64,000 nucleotides of DNA, from contig NZ_CP181045.1 in NCBI RefSeq assembly GCF_047795645.1, forward strand, positions 4,898,001 to 4,962,000, written 5' to 3'. The notes beneath the pieces were generated by a model that saw nothing but the letters and a program-made list of their open reading frames with translations, had not been told where the DNA came from and searched no databases. Below, piece after piece: positions 33,783 to 42,052 of this stretch. Every line of letters begins with the position of its first letter. Positions within the stretch are counted from its first letter, which is position 1. The DNA is from Salipaludibacillus sp047795645. Lineage in GTDB: Bacteria; Bacillota; Bacilli; Bacillales; Salisediminibacteriaceae. Both the position numbers and the translations under genes were made by a program.

Positions 33783-34913
33783 CTATTCGTTTGAAACTTC
33801 GATAATCTTCTTCGCGACGTAAGTTAATTCCTCTTCTGTTGTGTTCTTTCCAAATGATATTCTGAAAAATCGTAAACGCTCTTGTTCAGTCGAATAAATC
33901 GCATTCATTGCAGCAGATCCATCTAACTCTTCTGATTGACAAGCACTTCCTGTGGAAATACATATGTGAAATCGATCCAGTGTAAGAAGCATGTATTGCC
34001 CCTGCACACCGTGAATACCTAGTCCGAGAATCCAGGGAAGTTGGTTGGATTGGTCTGGATGTCCTTCAAGCTTCAAGCGGTCACCTAATGGTCTCAATTG
34101 ATTGATAAACGTATTTCGAAGTTGCCAGGCACGTATCCTTTTCTCAGCTAATTCGTCATGCATGTCGATGGCAGCATGAGTAAATGCAGCAATTCCGGGC
34201 GTATTTAACGTACCTGGTCGAAATCCGTGTTGATGTGAGGTTAGTGGATAGACAGATGACCAGGTCACGTTTTCTCGCAATAAAACGGCTCCGACGCCTT
34301 TTGGACCATGAATTTTATGACTTGAAACTGAGATAGCATCGACACGAAATTCTGTAATATCAATAGATATTTTGCCAAATGACTGCACGCAATCACTGTG
34401 AAACACGATGTTATTTTGTTGAAACCATGATCCAAATTGTTTCAAAGGCTGAATTGTGCCTATTTCTGAATTAACATGTTGAATTGAAGCCAAAAATGTA
34501 TCTTTTCGAGTCGCATTTTTTATATCCTCTAAAGAAACGAGGCCAAACTTATTTACTGGCAAATAGGTGACTTCAACACCTTGTTTCTCTAGCTGCTGGA
34601 AGAATGAATGAACAGTAGGATGTTCAATTGCCGTTGTGATAACATGATTTCCTAGGTGTTTATGTGCTAAGTATAAACTATTTAACGCTATAAAATTAGC
34701 TTCAGAACCTCCGCTCGTGAAGAAGATGTTTTCCTCACTCGTTCCAACAAGTGAGGAAAGCTTTTTTCTACAAGTGATTAATAATTGTGAAGCCTGTTCT
34801 CCCGCTTCATGGAGACTGTTAGCATTTGAAAAATAATTTTCACTTGCTTTGACCCATGTTTCGATTGCTTCCGTTGATATTTGTGTTGTTGCAGCATGGT
34901 CTAAATATATCAT
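33783..34913 (-). CDS. nifS: Cysteine desulfurase for NadA cluster assembly
   Basis: 376-residue PLP enzyme: MIYLDHAATT start, PLP-lysine in SSHKIHGPKG (about 200) and the active-site Cys in STGSACQSEELDG (about 325). Located divergently from nadBCA and upstream of niaR; in B. subtilis this paralogue supplies sulfur for the NadA iron-sulfur cluster. 11 bp separate it from niaR. Confidence 0.93.
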   Translation of the reverse strand: MIYLDHAATTQISTEAIETWVKASENYFSNANSLHEAGEQASQLLITCRKKLSSLVGTSEENIFFTSGGSEANFIALNSLYLAHKHLGNHVITTAIEHPTVHSFFQQLEKQGVEVTYLPVNKFGLVSLEDIKNATRKDTFLASIQHVNSEIGTIQPLKQFGSWFQQNNIVFHSDCVQSFGKISIDITEFRVDAISVSSHKIHGPKGVGAVLLRENVTWSSVYPLTSHQHGFRPGTLNTPGIAAFTHAAIDMHDELAEKRIRAWQLRNTFINQLRPLGDRLKLEGHPDQSNQLPWILGLGIHGVQGQYMLLTLDRFHICISTGSACQSEELDGSAAMNAIYSTEQERLRFFRISFGKNTTEEELTYVAKKIIEVSNE

Positions 34914-34938
34914 AATCAGCCAACTCTCATAAATGTCT

Positions 34939-34980
34939 TGTTATTAGTTTAATTTTATGTAAATATAGGTGTCAAGACAC
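34939..34980 (+). promoter_or_regulatory. nadB promoter region with palindromic NiaR-site candidate
   Basis: TTGTTA (34939-34944) and TAAATA 16 bp downstream are promoter-like. GTGTC-AA-GACAC (34969-34980) is a perfect palindrome placed just after the -10, between the divergent nifS and nadB genes, a natural place for a NiaR operator. Confidence 0.55.
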
Positions 34981-35004
34981 ATGTAAAGAATATAGGTGAT
35001 GAAG

Positions 35005-36531
35005 ATGAAAAATACGGACGTTTTAATCATAGGTGGAGGGCTTGCAGCCGTGATGTGTGCGCTCAAACTCCCCGATCACATAAATGTCACAATCGTAATG
35101 AACGGTACGAAAAAAGATGGTAACTCCTGGAAGGCGCAGGGTGGCATTGCGGCTGCTTTAGATAAAACTGATTCATACTATCTTCATGAAGCAGATACAT
35201 TGAAGGCAGGTTGTGAAATAAATAATCGACAGATGGTGCATATTCTTGTGAAAGAAGGAGCAAAGAGGTTAGAAAGCTGGATTAAAAAGGGACTAACCTT
35301 TGATAAGGACGATACAGGCAAAATAATTTTTGCACAAGAAGGAGCACATGGGCGAAGAAGAATTGTCCATGCAGGTGGAGATCAAACTGGTAAAAAAACA
35401 ATGACTTTTTTCGCAAAACAAGTCGAAAATCATGCATCCTTTTATGAGAACTATGAAATGATTGACTTGATTACTGATGAAGGAACGTGTCAAGGAGCAA
35501 CATTTTTGAATGATGAAGGTGAATTGCAAACGATATATGCGCATCATACCGTGTTAGCGACCGGTGGAATTGGTGGATTGTTTCAAGAAACAAGTAATGA
35601 CCCGAACGTAATTGGAAGTGGAATTGCGATTGCAAATCGAGCAGGTGCTGCGATCTGTGATTTGGAATATATCCAATTTCATCCTACGTTGATATTTTCA
35701 GAAGGAAAGACGGTTGGATTAGCTTCGGAAGCATTAAGAGGAGAAGGTGCGACTCTCATCGATCAGTTCGGTAATAGGATCATGGAACATGTTCATCCGC
35801 TTAAAGAATTGGCGCCACGCGATATCGTCGCAAGAACGCTATATCAACAATCTCAAAAAGGTCATCAGTTATTTCTTGAAATTTCTTCTATTAGAAATTT
35901 CTCTGAAAGGTTTCCACAAATCACAGAATTATGTGAGAGTGGGGGTGTGAATTGGAAAGAAGGGAAAATTCCAGTAAGACCAGGAGCTCACTTCCATATG
36001 GGAGGTATAAAGACAAATGAGAACGGACAAACGAGTGTTCAGAGACTTTATGCGATCGGTGAAGTTGCCGGAAATGGCGTCCATGGTGCAAATCGATTAG
36101 CGAGTAATTCTTTACTAGAAGCGATTGTCTTTGGTGAACGAACAGGAGAGTGGATCGCGAATCATCCATTACCTGCTCCAATAAGATACATGAAAGATCA
36201 GAAACAAGAAACTCCATCAAATAAACCAAAATTACCAGAAAAGGAAGAAATCCGTCAGCGAGTATCCGACGCATTAGGGGTTGTTCGTAAAGGCAACACG
36301 ATAGAAAAATTTATGGTATGGGTCCAACAATATAATATCGATGTTTGGATGTATCGTTCCCGTTTTGATTGGCATAAAGAAGAAATTCAAACAGCAAATA
36401 TGTTAATGACCGCTTATTTAACCGCTCAAGCAGCTTTAGCAAATGAGAAAAGTTGTGGAGCTCATTTCAGAGTAGACGAAAAGGGGATGGAACAAAGTGA
36501 ACAATCTTTTGTTAAAGCAACAGTTGGCTGA
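35005..36531 (+). CDS. nadB: L-aspartate oxidase
   Basis: FAD enzyme converting aspartate to iminoaspartate, the first step of quinolinate synthesis. 508 residues. FAD-binding DVLIIGGGLAAVMCAL at the N terminus, SWKAQGGIAAAL, HTVLATGGIGGLFQETSNDPNV, RPGAHFHMGGI and GANRLASNSLLEA are all present. First gene of nadB-nadC-nadA. The start is uncertain: ATG 35005 fits AGGTGA best, with GTG 34996 and ATG 34999 also in frame. Overlaps nadC by 35 bp. Confidence 0.95.
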   Translation: MKNTDVLIIGGGLAAVMCALKLPDHINVTIVMNGTKKDGNSWKAQGGIAAALDKTDSYYLHEADTLKAGCEINNRQMVHILVKEGAKRLESWIKKGLTFDKDDTGKIIFAQEGAHGRRRIVHAGGDQTGKKTMTFFAKQVENHASFYENYEMIDLITDEGTCQGATFLNDEGELQTIYAHHTVLATGGIGGLFQETSNDPNVIGSGIAIANRAGAAICDLEYIQFHPTLIFSEGKTVGLASEALRGEGATLIDQFGNRIMEHVHPLKELAPRDIVARTLYQQSQKGHQLFLEISSIRNFSERFPQITELCESGGVNWKEGKIPVRPGAHFHMGGIKTNENGQTSVQRLYAIGEVAGNGVHGANRLASNSLLEAIVFGERTGEWIANHPLPAPIRYMKDQKQETPSNKPKLPEKEEIRQRVSDALGVVRKGNTIEKFMVWVQQYNIDVWMYRSRFDWHKEEIQTANMLMTAYLTAQAALANEKSCGAHFRVDEKGMEQSEQSFVKATVG

Positions 36532-37348
36532 TTTTTTTCAAGAAGATTTAGGATATGGTGACAAAACGTCAGATGCAATCTTTGAAAATGAAGAAGCTGA
36601 AGCTGTTTATATGACGAAACAAGCAGGAGTTTTTTGTGGTGAAAAAGTGATTCTTGCTGCTTATGAACTATTTTCAAAGAATATAAGAGTGACTCTTTTT
36701 AAACGAGATGGAGAACAGATCGAAGTGGGAGAAGTGATTGCGAAAGTAACGGGTCCAGTCATTGATTTACTAAGCTCTGAGAGAGTCATATTAAACTTAA
36801 TACAACGATTGTCAGCGATTGCGACAAAAACAAATGAAGCAGTAAGAGAAGTAGAAGGTACAGGGGTGCAAATTTGTGACACGAGAAAAACCACTCCAGG
36901 TCTACGTATGTTAGAGAAATATGCTGTCCAATGTGGAGGAGGTAAAAATCATCGCTATGGACTCGATGATGCAATATTAATTAAAGATAACCACATTGCC
37001 CAAGTTGGTTCCGTTTCAAAGGCAGTGGAAAAAGTCAGAGGCGTTATAGGGCATATGACAAAAATTGAAGTGGAAATAGAGACATTCGAGCAACTGAAGG
37101 AAGCGATCGCTGCAAATCCAGATGTAATCATGCTAGATAATTGCTCTTCAGATCAAGCGAAGGTCTGGTGTAGAGAAATTCCAGCTCATATCACAGTAGA
37201 AATTTCAGGTGGGCTTACTTTAAAGCAACTTAGGGACTATGCAGATACAGGTGTCCATGTCATCTCAATGGGTGCATTAACTCATTCAGCACAATCACTC
37301 GATATTAGCTTAGATATCCTTGTAAAGGAAGGTGTCTCACATGTTTAA
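36497..37348 (+). CDS. nadC: Nicotinate-nucleotide pyrophosphorylase (quinolinate phosphoribosyltransferase)
   Basis: Converts quinolinate and PRPP to nicotinate mononucleotide. 283 residues with the family segments DTRKTTPGLRMLEKYAV, CGGGKNHRYGLDDAILIKDNH and the TIM-barrel end VEISGGLTLKQLRDYADTGV. Start GTG 36497 lies inside the end of nadB; the 3' end overlaps nadA. Middle gene of the NAD operon. Confidence 0.96.
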   Translation: MNNLLLKQQLADFFQEDLGYGDKTSDAIFENEEAEAVYMTKQAGVFCGEKVILAAYELFSKNIRVTLFKRDGEQIEVGEVIAKVTGPVIDLLSSERVILNLIQRLSAIATKTNEAVREVEGTGVQICDTRKTTPGLRMLEKYAVQCGGGKNHRYGLDDAILIKDNHIAQVGSVSKAVEKVRGVIGHMTKIEVEIETFEQLKEAIAANPDVIMLDNCSSDQAKVWCREIPAHITVEISGGLTLKQLRDYADTGVHVISMGALTHSAQSLDISLDILVKEGVSHV

Positions 37349-38444
37349 AACTGATTTATTCCAAGCGGTCCAACCGCAATTACCCGATTCATATAAACAT
37401 GCGACTGATGAGGAATTGATAGAACGAGTCCAAGAAAGAAAGCGACAATTAGGAACAGATTTGTTTATTCCTGGTCACCATTATCAAAAAGATGATGTGA
37501 TTCGTTTTGCAGATGAAACAGGAGATTCACTTCAATTAGCACAAGTATCAGCTAACTATCAAGAAGCTTCATATATCGTATTTTGTGGCGTACATTTCAT
37601 GGCTGAAACAGCAGATATATTAACAAACGAAAATCAAGCTGTCATATTACCAGATCTACGCGCTGGTTGTTCGATGGCAGATATGGCCGATAAGCGACAA
37701 ACAGAGCGAGCTTGGAGACAGCTAACCGAGTTATTCGGTGACTCAATTATTCCATTGACGTATGTAAACTCATCGGCGGATATTAAAGCTTTTGTTGGAC
37801 GACATGGTGGAGCAACAGTGACGTCATCAAATGCTAAAACCATGATGGAATGGGCTTTTTCACAAAAGAAGAGAGTTCTTTTTCTACCTGACCAGCATTT
37901 AGGTAGAAATACAGCTTATGATCTAGGAGTACCATTAAATGAAATGGTCGTTTGGAATCCAATAGAAGAGAAAATAGAAGAGGACACAGAATTAGAAAAA
38001 GTAAAGATGATCTTATGGAAAGGACACTGTTCTGTTCATGAAAATTTTCGGATAGACCATGTAAATCATCTCCGGAAAAACGATCCTGACCGGAAGATTC
38101 TTGTTCATCCAGAATGTTCTTGGGAAGTGACTCAAGCATCTGATTTGGCTGGATCGACAAAATACATTATTGAGCAAGTTGAAAAGGCTCCAGCTGGAAC
38201 GAAATGGTCGATAGGAACAGAGATGAATCTCGTAAAAAGGCTGGAAAAGAACCATCCGGAACAATCAATTGAATCATTGAATCCTGAGATGTGTCCTTGT
38301 TTAACGATGAATCGAATTGATTTGCCGCATTTATGTTGGACATTGGATGAGGTGTACGCGGGGAGATTAACGAATCAGATTAAGGTAGACGAGAAGGTTG
38401 CTGTTGAAGCGAAATTAGCGATCGACAGAATGCTGAAGCGATAG
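37341..38444 (+). CDS. nadA: Quinolinate synthase A (4Fe-4S)
   Basis: Condenses iminoaspartate with dihydroxyacetone phosphate to quinolinate. 367 residues, the long Bacillus form. Cluster cysteines are in IVFCGVHFMAE, HPECSWEV and CPCLTMNRI. DLFIPGHHYQKDDVI and LPDLRAGCSMADMA are conserved. AAGGAAGG places the start at ATG 37341 (8-bp overlap with nadC) rather than at GTG 37332. Ends the operon; a terminator follows. Confidence 0.96.
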   Translation: MFKTDLFQAVQPQLPDSYKHATDEELIERVQERKRQLGTDLFIPGHHYQKDDVIRFADETGDSLQLAQVSANYQEASYIVFCGVHFMAETADILTNENQAVILPDLRAGCSMADMADKRQTERAWRQLTELFGDSIIPLTYVNSSADIKAFVGRHGGATVTSSNAKTMMEWAFSQKKRVLFLPDQHLGRNTAYDLGVPLNEMVVWNPIEEKIEEDTELEKVKMILWKGHCSVHENFRIDHVNHLRKNDPDRKILVHPECSWEVTQASDLAGSTKYIIEQVEKAPAGTKWSIGTEMNLVKRLEKNHPEQSIESLNPEMCPCLTMNRIDLPHLCWTLDEVYAGRLTNQIKVDEKVAVEAKLAIDRMLKR

Positions 38445-38471
38445 TTATTTTAATTTTAAAAAATAGTCAAG

Positions 38472-38503
38472 AGCATGCACATTGAAAGGTGTGCATGCTT
38501 TTC
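38472..38503 (+). terminator. Terminator of the nadBCA operon
   Basis: Ten-bp stem AGCATGCACA / TGTGCATGCT (38472-38481, 38490-38499) followed by TTTTC. Confidence 0.78.
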
Positions 38504-38596
38504 GTTGTATGCAGAGATTGGTGGCTTGCTCATTCTGTTTTTGTATCTAATTATTGCTAAGAATAGGAATTCGGAAATACTCTACTTTAGCTTTAC

Positions 38597-38625
38597 TCAT
38601 GAGATTTATTCTACGTCATACAAAT
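38597..38625 (+). promoter_or_regulatory. Candidate sigma-E promoter for scoAB
   Basis: TCATGAG (38597-38603), a 13-bp spacer and CATACAAAT (38617-38625), close to the sigma-E -10 pattern CATACAnT. The scoAB genes belong to a sigma-E operon in B. subtilis. It leaves a leader of about 100 nt. Confidence 0.45.
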
Positions 38626-38738
38626 AATCATATAAGGATATTAAAATAAACTCTTGCCAGTTAAAAAATGAGTATGTGTCCTTTCGAAAAAAGATGAGTA
38701 AACAAAAGGAATGTAGTCTAAAAAGAGGAGGAGTATCA

Positions 38739-39431
38739 ATGAAAGAAATATACGAATCATTTGATAAAGCAGTAGTCGGTATTCATGACGGGGCGACGGT
38801 TTTAGTCGGAGGATTTGGCCTTTGTGGAATTCCTGAAAATCTTATTAAAGCACTTAGAAAAAAAGGGACGAAAAATTTAACGATCGTATCTAACAATTGC
38901 GGTGTCGATGACTGGGGGCTTGGATTGTTATTGGAGAACAGACAAATTAACAAAATCTATGCATCTTATGTAGGAGAAAATAAAGAATTTGAGCGCCAAG
39001 TACTCTCTGGAGAGTTAAATGTGGAGCTCGTTCCTCAAGGGACATTGGCAGAACGTCTGCGCGCTGGCGGTGCAGGTATCCCTGCTTTTTATACACCAGC
39101 TGGAGTTGGAACAAAAATTGCTAAAGGGAAAGAGACGAAATTTTTTGATGGAAAAGAATTTTTGTTAGAGAAAGCAATTAAAGGAGATTTTAGCTTAGTA
39201 AGAGCTCACAAAGGTGACACGTTTGGTAATTTAATTTATCGGAAAACAGCGCAAAATTTCAATCCAATGGTTGCAGCAGCAGGAAAAGTGACGATTGCGG
39301 AAATTGAATATTTAGTTAAACCTGGAGAACTAAATCCTGAGCATATCCATACACCAAGTATTTATGTTGATAAAATCATTCAAGGAACACAAGAAAATCG
39401 AATTGAGCGAAAAACAATCAAAGAAGCTTAA
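38739..39431 (+). CDS. scoA: Succinyl-CoA:3-oxoacid CoA-transferase subunit A
   Basis: 230-residue alpha subunit that moves CoA from succinyl-CoA to acetoacetate. VLVGGFGLCGIPENLI (CoA-binding GxGG-like motif), GAGIPAFYTPAGVGT and GDTFGNLIYRKTAQNFNP are family segments. AGGAGGAG places the start at ATG 38739; the frame extends to 38676 without a site. Followed by scoB 17 bp later. Confidence 0.94.
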   Translation: MKEIYESFDKAVVGIHDGATVLVGGFGLCGIPENLIKALRKKGTKNLTIVSNNCGVDDWGLGLLLENRQINKIYASYVGENKEFERQVLSGELNVELVPQGTLAERLRAGGAGIPAFYTPAGVGTKIAKGKETKFFDGKEFLLEKAIKGDFSLVRAHKGDTFGNLIYRKTAQNFNPMVAAAGKVTIAEIEYLVKPGELNPEHIHTPSIYVDKIIQGTQENRIERKTIKEA

Positions 39432-39448
39432 TGGGGGTGGTGAGTAGT

Positions 39449-40099
39449 ATGAATATTGATCGCAGAGCAATACGTGAAAAAATAGCAAGACGCGCGGAAA
39501 AAGAAATTCATGATGGTAATTATGTAAATTTAGGAATTGGCATGCCGACGATGGTTGCAAATTTCATTTCACCCAACAAACAATTGATACTTCAGTCAGA
39601 AAACGGTTTACTAGGAATTGGACCTTATCCAACAAGAGAAGAAGTAGACGCAGATTTAATTAATGCAGGAAAAGAAACAGTAACAACCATTGAAGGTGCA
39701 GCTTATTTCAGTAGCGCTGAATCTTTTGCGATGATTCGAGGTGGTCACATTGATGTAGCAATTTTAGGTGCAATGGAAGTAGCTGAAAATGGCGACTTAG
39801 CTAATTGGATGATTCCAGGAAAAGTGATCAAAGGTATGGGTGGTGCAATGGATCTTGTTCATGGTGCAAAAAAAGTCGTGATCATGATGGAACATGTGAA
39901 TCGAAGTGGAGACACCAAAATTCTCACGAAATGTAGTCTTCCCCTTACTGGAAAGGGAGTTGTCAATCGTATTATTACTGACCGTGCGGTAATGGATGTG
40001 AGTGAAAATGGGCTTGAATTAATGGAGATATTAGATAACAGTACTTTTGATGATATTCAATCGGTTACAGGAGCGAAATTGGTAAATTCTATTATTTAG
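39449..40099 (+). CDS. scoB: Succinyl-CoA:3-oxoacid CoA-transferase subunit B
   Basis: 216-residue beta subunit with the catalytic Glu in LQSENGLLGIG (Glu about 50). VNLGIGMPTMVANF, SAESFAMIRGGHIDVAILG and DLANWMIPGK follow the family closely. GGTGG precedes ATG 39449; an ATG at 39431 overlaps the scoA stop and is in frame but lacks a separate site. Pairs with scoA in acetoacetate use, probably in the sporulating mother cell. Confidence 0.94.
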   Translation: MNIDRRAIREKIARRAEKEIHDGNYVNLGIGMPTMVANFISPNKQLILQSENGLLGIGPYPTREEVDADLINAGKETVTTIEGAAYFSSAESFAMIRGGHIDVAILGAMEVAENGDLANWMIPGKVIKGMGGAMDLVHGAKKVVIMMEHVNRSGDTKILTKCSLPLTGKGVVNRIITDRAVMDVSENGLELMEILDNSTFDDIQSVTGAKLVNSII

Positions 40100-40128
40100 A
40101 TTTGCACTTGAGTACTATATCTGAACAA

Positions 40129-40160
40129 AGTAAGGAAACAATGAGAAAGGTTTCCTTACT
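40129..40160 (+). terminator. Hairpin after scoB
   Basis: 11-bp perfect stem AGTAAGGAAAC / GTTTCCTTACT (40129-40139, 40150-40160) with a 10-nt loop. The following T content is low, so termination may be partial. Confidence 0.5.
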
Positions 40161-40274
40161 TCATATTAAGATGGGAGAAGATTGCACTTTTTTAACCAAT
40201 GGTAATGCTATTTCGCGATTTTTGAGAAGTTAATTAGTTCCAAAATGAATCCTAAATATTACTAGCGATTCTTT

Positions 40275-40304
40275 TACATACGAGAGGTCGAATGATACAA
40301 ACTA
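40275..40304 (+). promoter_or_regulatory. Candidate sigma-G promoter for the SASP gene
   Basis: TACATA (40275-40280), a 17-bp spacer and CAAACTA (40298-40304) are near the sigma-G pattern, upstream of a forespore gene class. Confidence 0.4.
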
Positions 40305-40328
40305 TGGTTAAGTCAGGAGGTGAGAAAC

Positions 40329-40529
40329 ATGGCTAATAACAACAGTTCAAATCAGCTTGTAGTACCTGGTGTTCAACAAGCATTGGATCAAATGAAATAT
40401 GAAATTGCACAAGAATTTGGGGTGGAACTAGGGGCTGATTCGACTTCTCGTTCTAACGGTTCAGTTGGAGGAGAAATCACAAAGCGTTTAGTGCAAATGG
40501 CTGAACAGCAGTTCAGTGGTCAAAAGTAA
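40329..40529 (+). CDS. Alpha/beta-type small acid-soluble spore protein
   Basis: 66-residue SASP that coats and protects spore DNA. Both family motifs are visible: the germination protease site region YEIAQEFGVELGADSTSRSNGSVGGEI and the DNA-binding ITKRLVQMAEQ. AGGAGGTGA places the start at ATG 40329. Position near yheE/yheB matches B. subtilis sspB, but paralogue identity cannot be fixed from sequence alone. Confidence 0.94.
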   Translation: MANNNSSNQLVVPGVQQALDQMKYEIAQEFGVELGADSTSRSNGSVGGEITKRLVQMAEQQFSGQK

Positions 40530-40550
40530 CCAACTGAATACATGGCTGAA

Positions 40551-40577
40551 AAGGGATGGAGAAATCCATTCCTTTTT
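40551..40577 (+). terminator. Terminator after the SASP gene
   Basis: AAGGGATGGA / TCCATTCCTT (one G-U), GAAA loop, then seven T. Confidence 0.8.
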
Positions 40578-40582
40578 TTATA

Positions 40583-40675
40583 ATTTAAGAATGTTTAACT
40601 TCGCTAATGGATGAAAGTATAAGATAAACTAAGGTTTTCGCCATGAAGGTCTTGGCGACAAGCCAAGTTTTTCTG
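40583..40675 (+). repeat. Dispersed repeat element, copy 3
   Basis: About 93 bp, clearly homologous to the 11.8-kb tandem pair. On the plus strand TTTAAC (40594-40599), an 18-bp spacer and TATAAG (40618-40623) are followed by CTTGGC-5 nt-GCCAAG and TTTTTCT (40651-40674). Confidence 0.85.
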
Positions 40676-40768
40676 ACATGCACATTTGCTGAAAAAGTGC
40701 TGAAAATTTGAACTCTCTCCACTATTTTAGATAGTTGTCTACTTTAAATTTAGGTTACTTGATACAAA

Positions 40769-40800
40769 AGAATCCCCTCAACGTAAGAAGAGGGGATTCT
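40769..40800 (-). terminator. Terminator of msmX
   Basis: 11-bp perfect stem AGAATCCCCTC / GAGGGGATTCT (40769-40779, 40790-40800), with T residues after it on the minus strand. Confidence 0.8.
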
Positions 40801-40817
40801 GTAAATTTAATTAGAAA

Positions 40818-41909
40818 TTAACGAATACGTAACTCATCTTCTGGATCGAAGAAGTGACACTTGTTCATATCAAATGCTAATTGTAGCTTGTTACCGCTAG
40901 TCACATCTGTACGTGAATCTACACGAGCGATAAAGTTTTGATCGTTAACTGTAGAGTAGAGGTAAGATTCTGCACCCATTAACTCAGCAACATCAATCGT
41001 AGCTTCGAATGTTGAGTTCTCAGAAGCTTCTAAGAATACAGGCTCATCATGAATATCTTCAGGACGAATACCTAAAAGCAATTCTTTGTTGTTATATTTT
41101 TCAAGCAACTTTAATTTTCCTTGTGGAACTTTTACCGGGAATTCACCTAAGTAGAAGTTTCCATCCTTAAGTGTACCATTTAAGAAGTTCATTGCAGGAG
41201 AGCCGATAAACCCACCAACGAAAACATTTTCAGGGTAATCGTAAATGTCTTTAGGTACACCTACTTGTTGAATGTAACCATCTTTTAATACGACAATTCG
41301 AGTAGCCATTGTCATTGCTTCTGTTTGGTCATGTGTTACGTAAATAGTCGTTGTTTGTAGACGGTGGTGAAGTTTAATAATTTCAGCACGCATCGCTACA
41401 CGAAGCTTTGCATCTAAGTTTGATAATGGCTCATCCATTAAGAAAACTTTAGGGTTACGTACAATTGCACGGCCTAGAGCAACACGTTGACGTTGCCCAC
41501 CGGACATTGCTTTCGGTTTACGATCAAGCATTTCTTGTAAACCAAGGATGTTAGCTGCATCGCGGACACGCTTGTCAATGTCTTCTTTTTTGAACTTACG
41601 AAGCTTTAACCCAAAAGCCATGTTGTCATAGACGTTCATGTGAGGGTATAAAGCATAGTTTTGGAATACCATTGCGATATCACGGTCTTTAGGAGCAACA
41701 TCGTTTACTTTGTCGTCACCAATGTATAGAGAACCTTTTGTAATATCTTCAAGTCCAGCAACCATTCTTAAAGTTGTTGATTTTCCGCAACCTGACGGAC
41801 CAACGAAAACAATAAATTCTTTGTCGACAACATCGAGGTTGAAGTCTGTTACCGCTTGCTCGCCACCGTCATAAATTTTATAAAGACTGTCGAATTTAAT
41901 ATCTGCCAT
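40818..41909 (-). CDS. msmX: Multitask ATPase for carbohydrate ABC importers (MsmX/UgpC type)
   Basis: 363-residue CUT1-family ATPase that energises several sugar importers lacking their own ATPase. Walker A GPSGCGKSTTLR (about 37-48), signature AMSGGQRQRVALGRA, Walker B KVFLMDEPLSNLDAKLR and a C-terminal TOBE domain (GIRPEDIHD). No permease or binding-protein gene lies nearby, as expected for the shared ATPase. AGGAGG precedes the ATG. A likely cre site lies about 110 bp upstream. Confidence 0.93.
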   Translation of the reverse strand: MADIKFDSLYKIYDGGEQAVTDFNLDVVDKEFIVFVGPSGCGKSTTLRMVAGLEDITKGSLYIGDDKVNDVAPKDRDIAMVFQNYALYPHMNVYDNMAFGLKLRKFKKEDIDKRVRDAANILGLQEMLDRKPKAMSGGQRQRVALGRAIVRNPKVFLMDEPLSNLDAKLRVAMRAEIIKLHHRLQTTTIYVTHDQTEAMTMATRIVVLKDGYIQQVGVPKDIYDYPENVFVGGFIGSPAMNFLNGTLKDGNFYLGEFPVKVPQGKLKLLEKYNNKELLLGIRPEDIHDEPVFLEASENSTFEATIDVAELMGAESYLYSTVNDQNFIARVDSRTDVTSGNKLQLAFDMNKCHFFDPEDELRIR

Positions 41910-41985
41910 GAAAAAAACCTCCTGATTTGTTTGTTAAGCACTGACTTTAGTTTATAGTAAAAGGGTTTCCAAATCTATTGACGAA

Positions 41986-42016
41986 GTGCACAAAAAATAG
42001 TTTCTTTTTTGTGCAC
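41986..42016. promoter_or_regulatory. Perfect 12-bp inverted repeat upstream of msmX
   Basis: GTGCACAAAAAA (41986-41997), 7-nt spacer, TTTTTTGTGCAC (42005-42016). No T run follows on the minus strand outside the stem, so it may be an operator or a poor terminator for the upstream regulator gene. Confidence 0.6.
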
Positions 42017-42018
42017 CT

Positions 42019-42032
42019 TGCAAACGTTCTCA
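42019..42032 (-). promoter_or_regulatory. Candidate CcpA (cre) site upstream of msmX
   Basis: Minus-strand TGAGAACGTTTGCA matches the cre consensus TGWAARCGYTWNCW at 13 of 14 positions. It lies between the PucR-type gene and msmX, consistent with carbon control of a sugar-import ATPase. Confidence 0.5.
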
Positions 42033-42052
42033 GCTCCTGATATTTTAATTGC

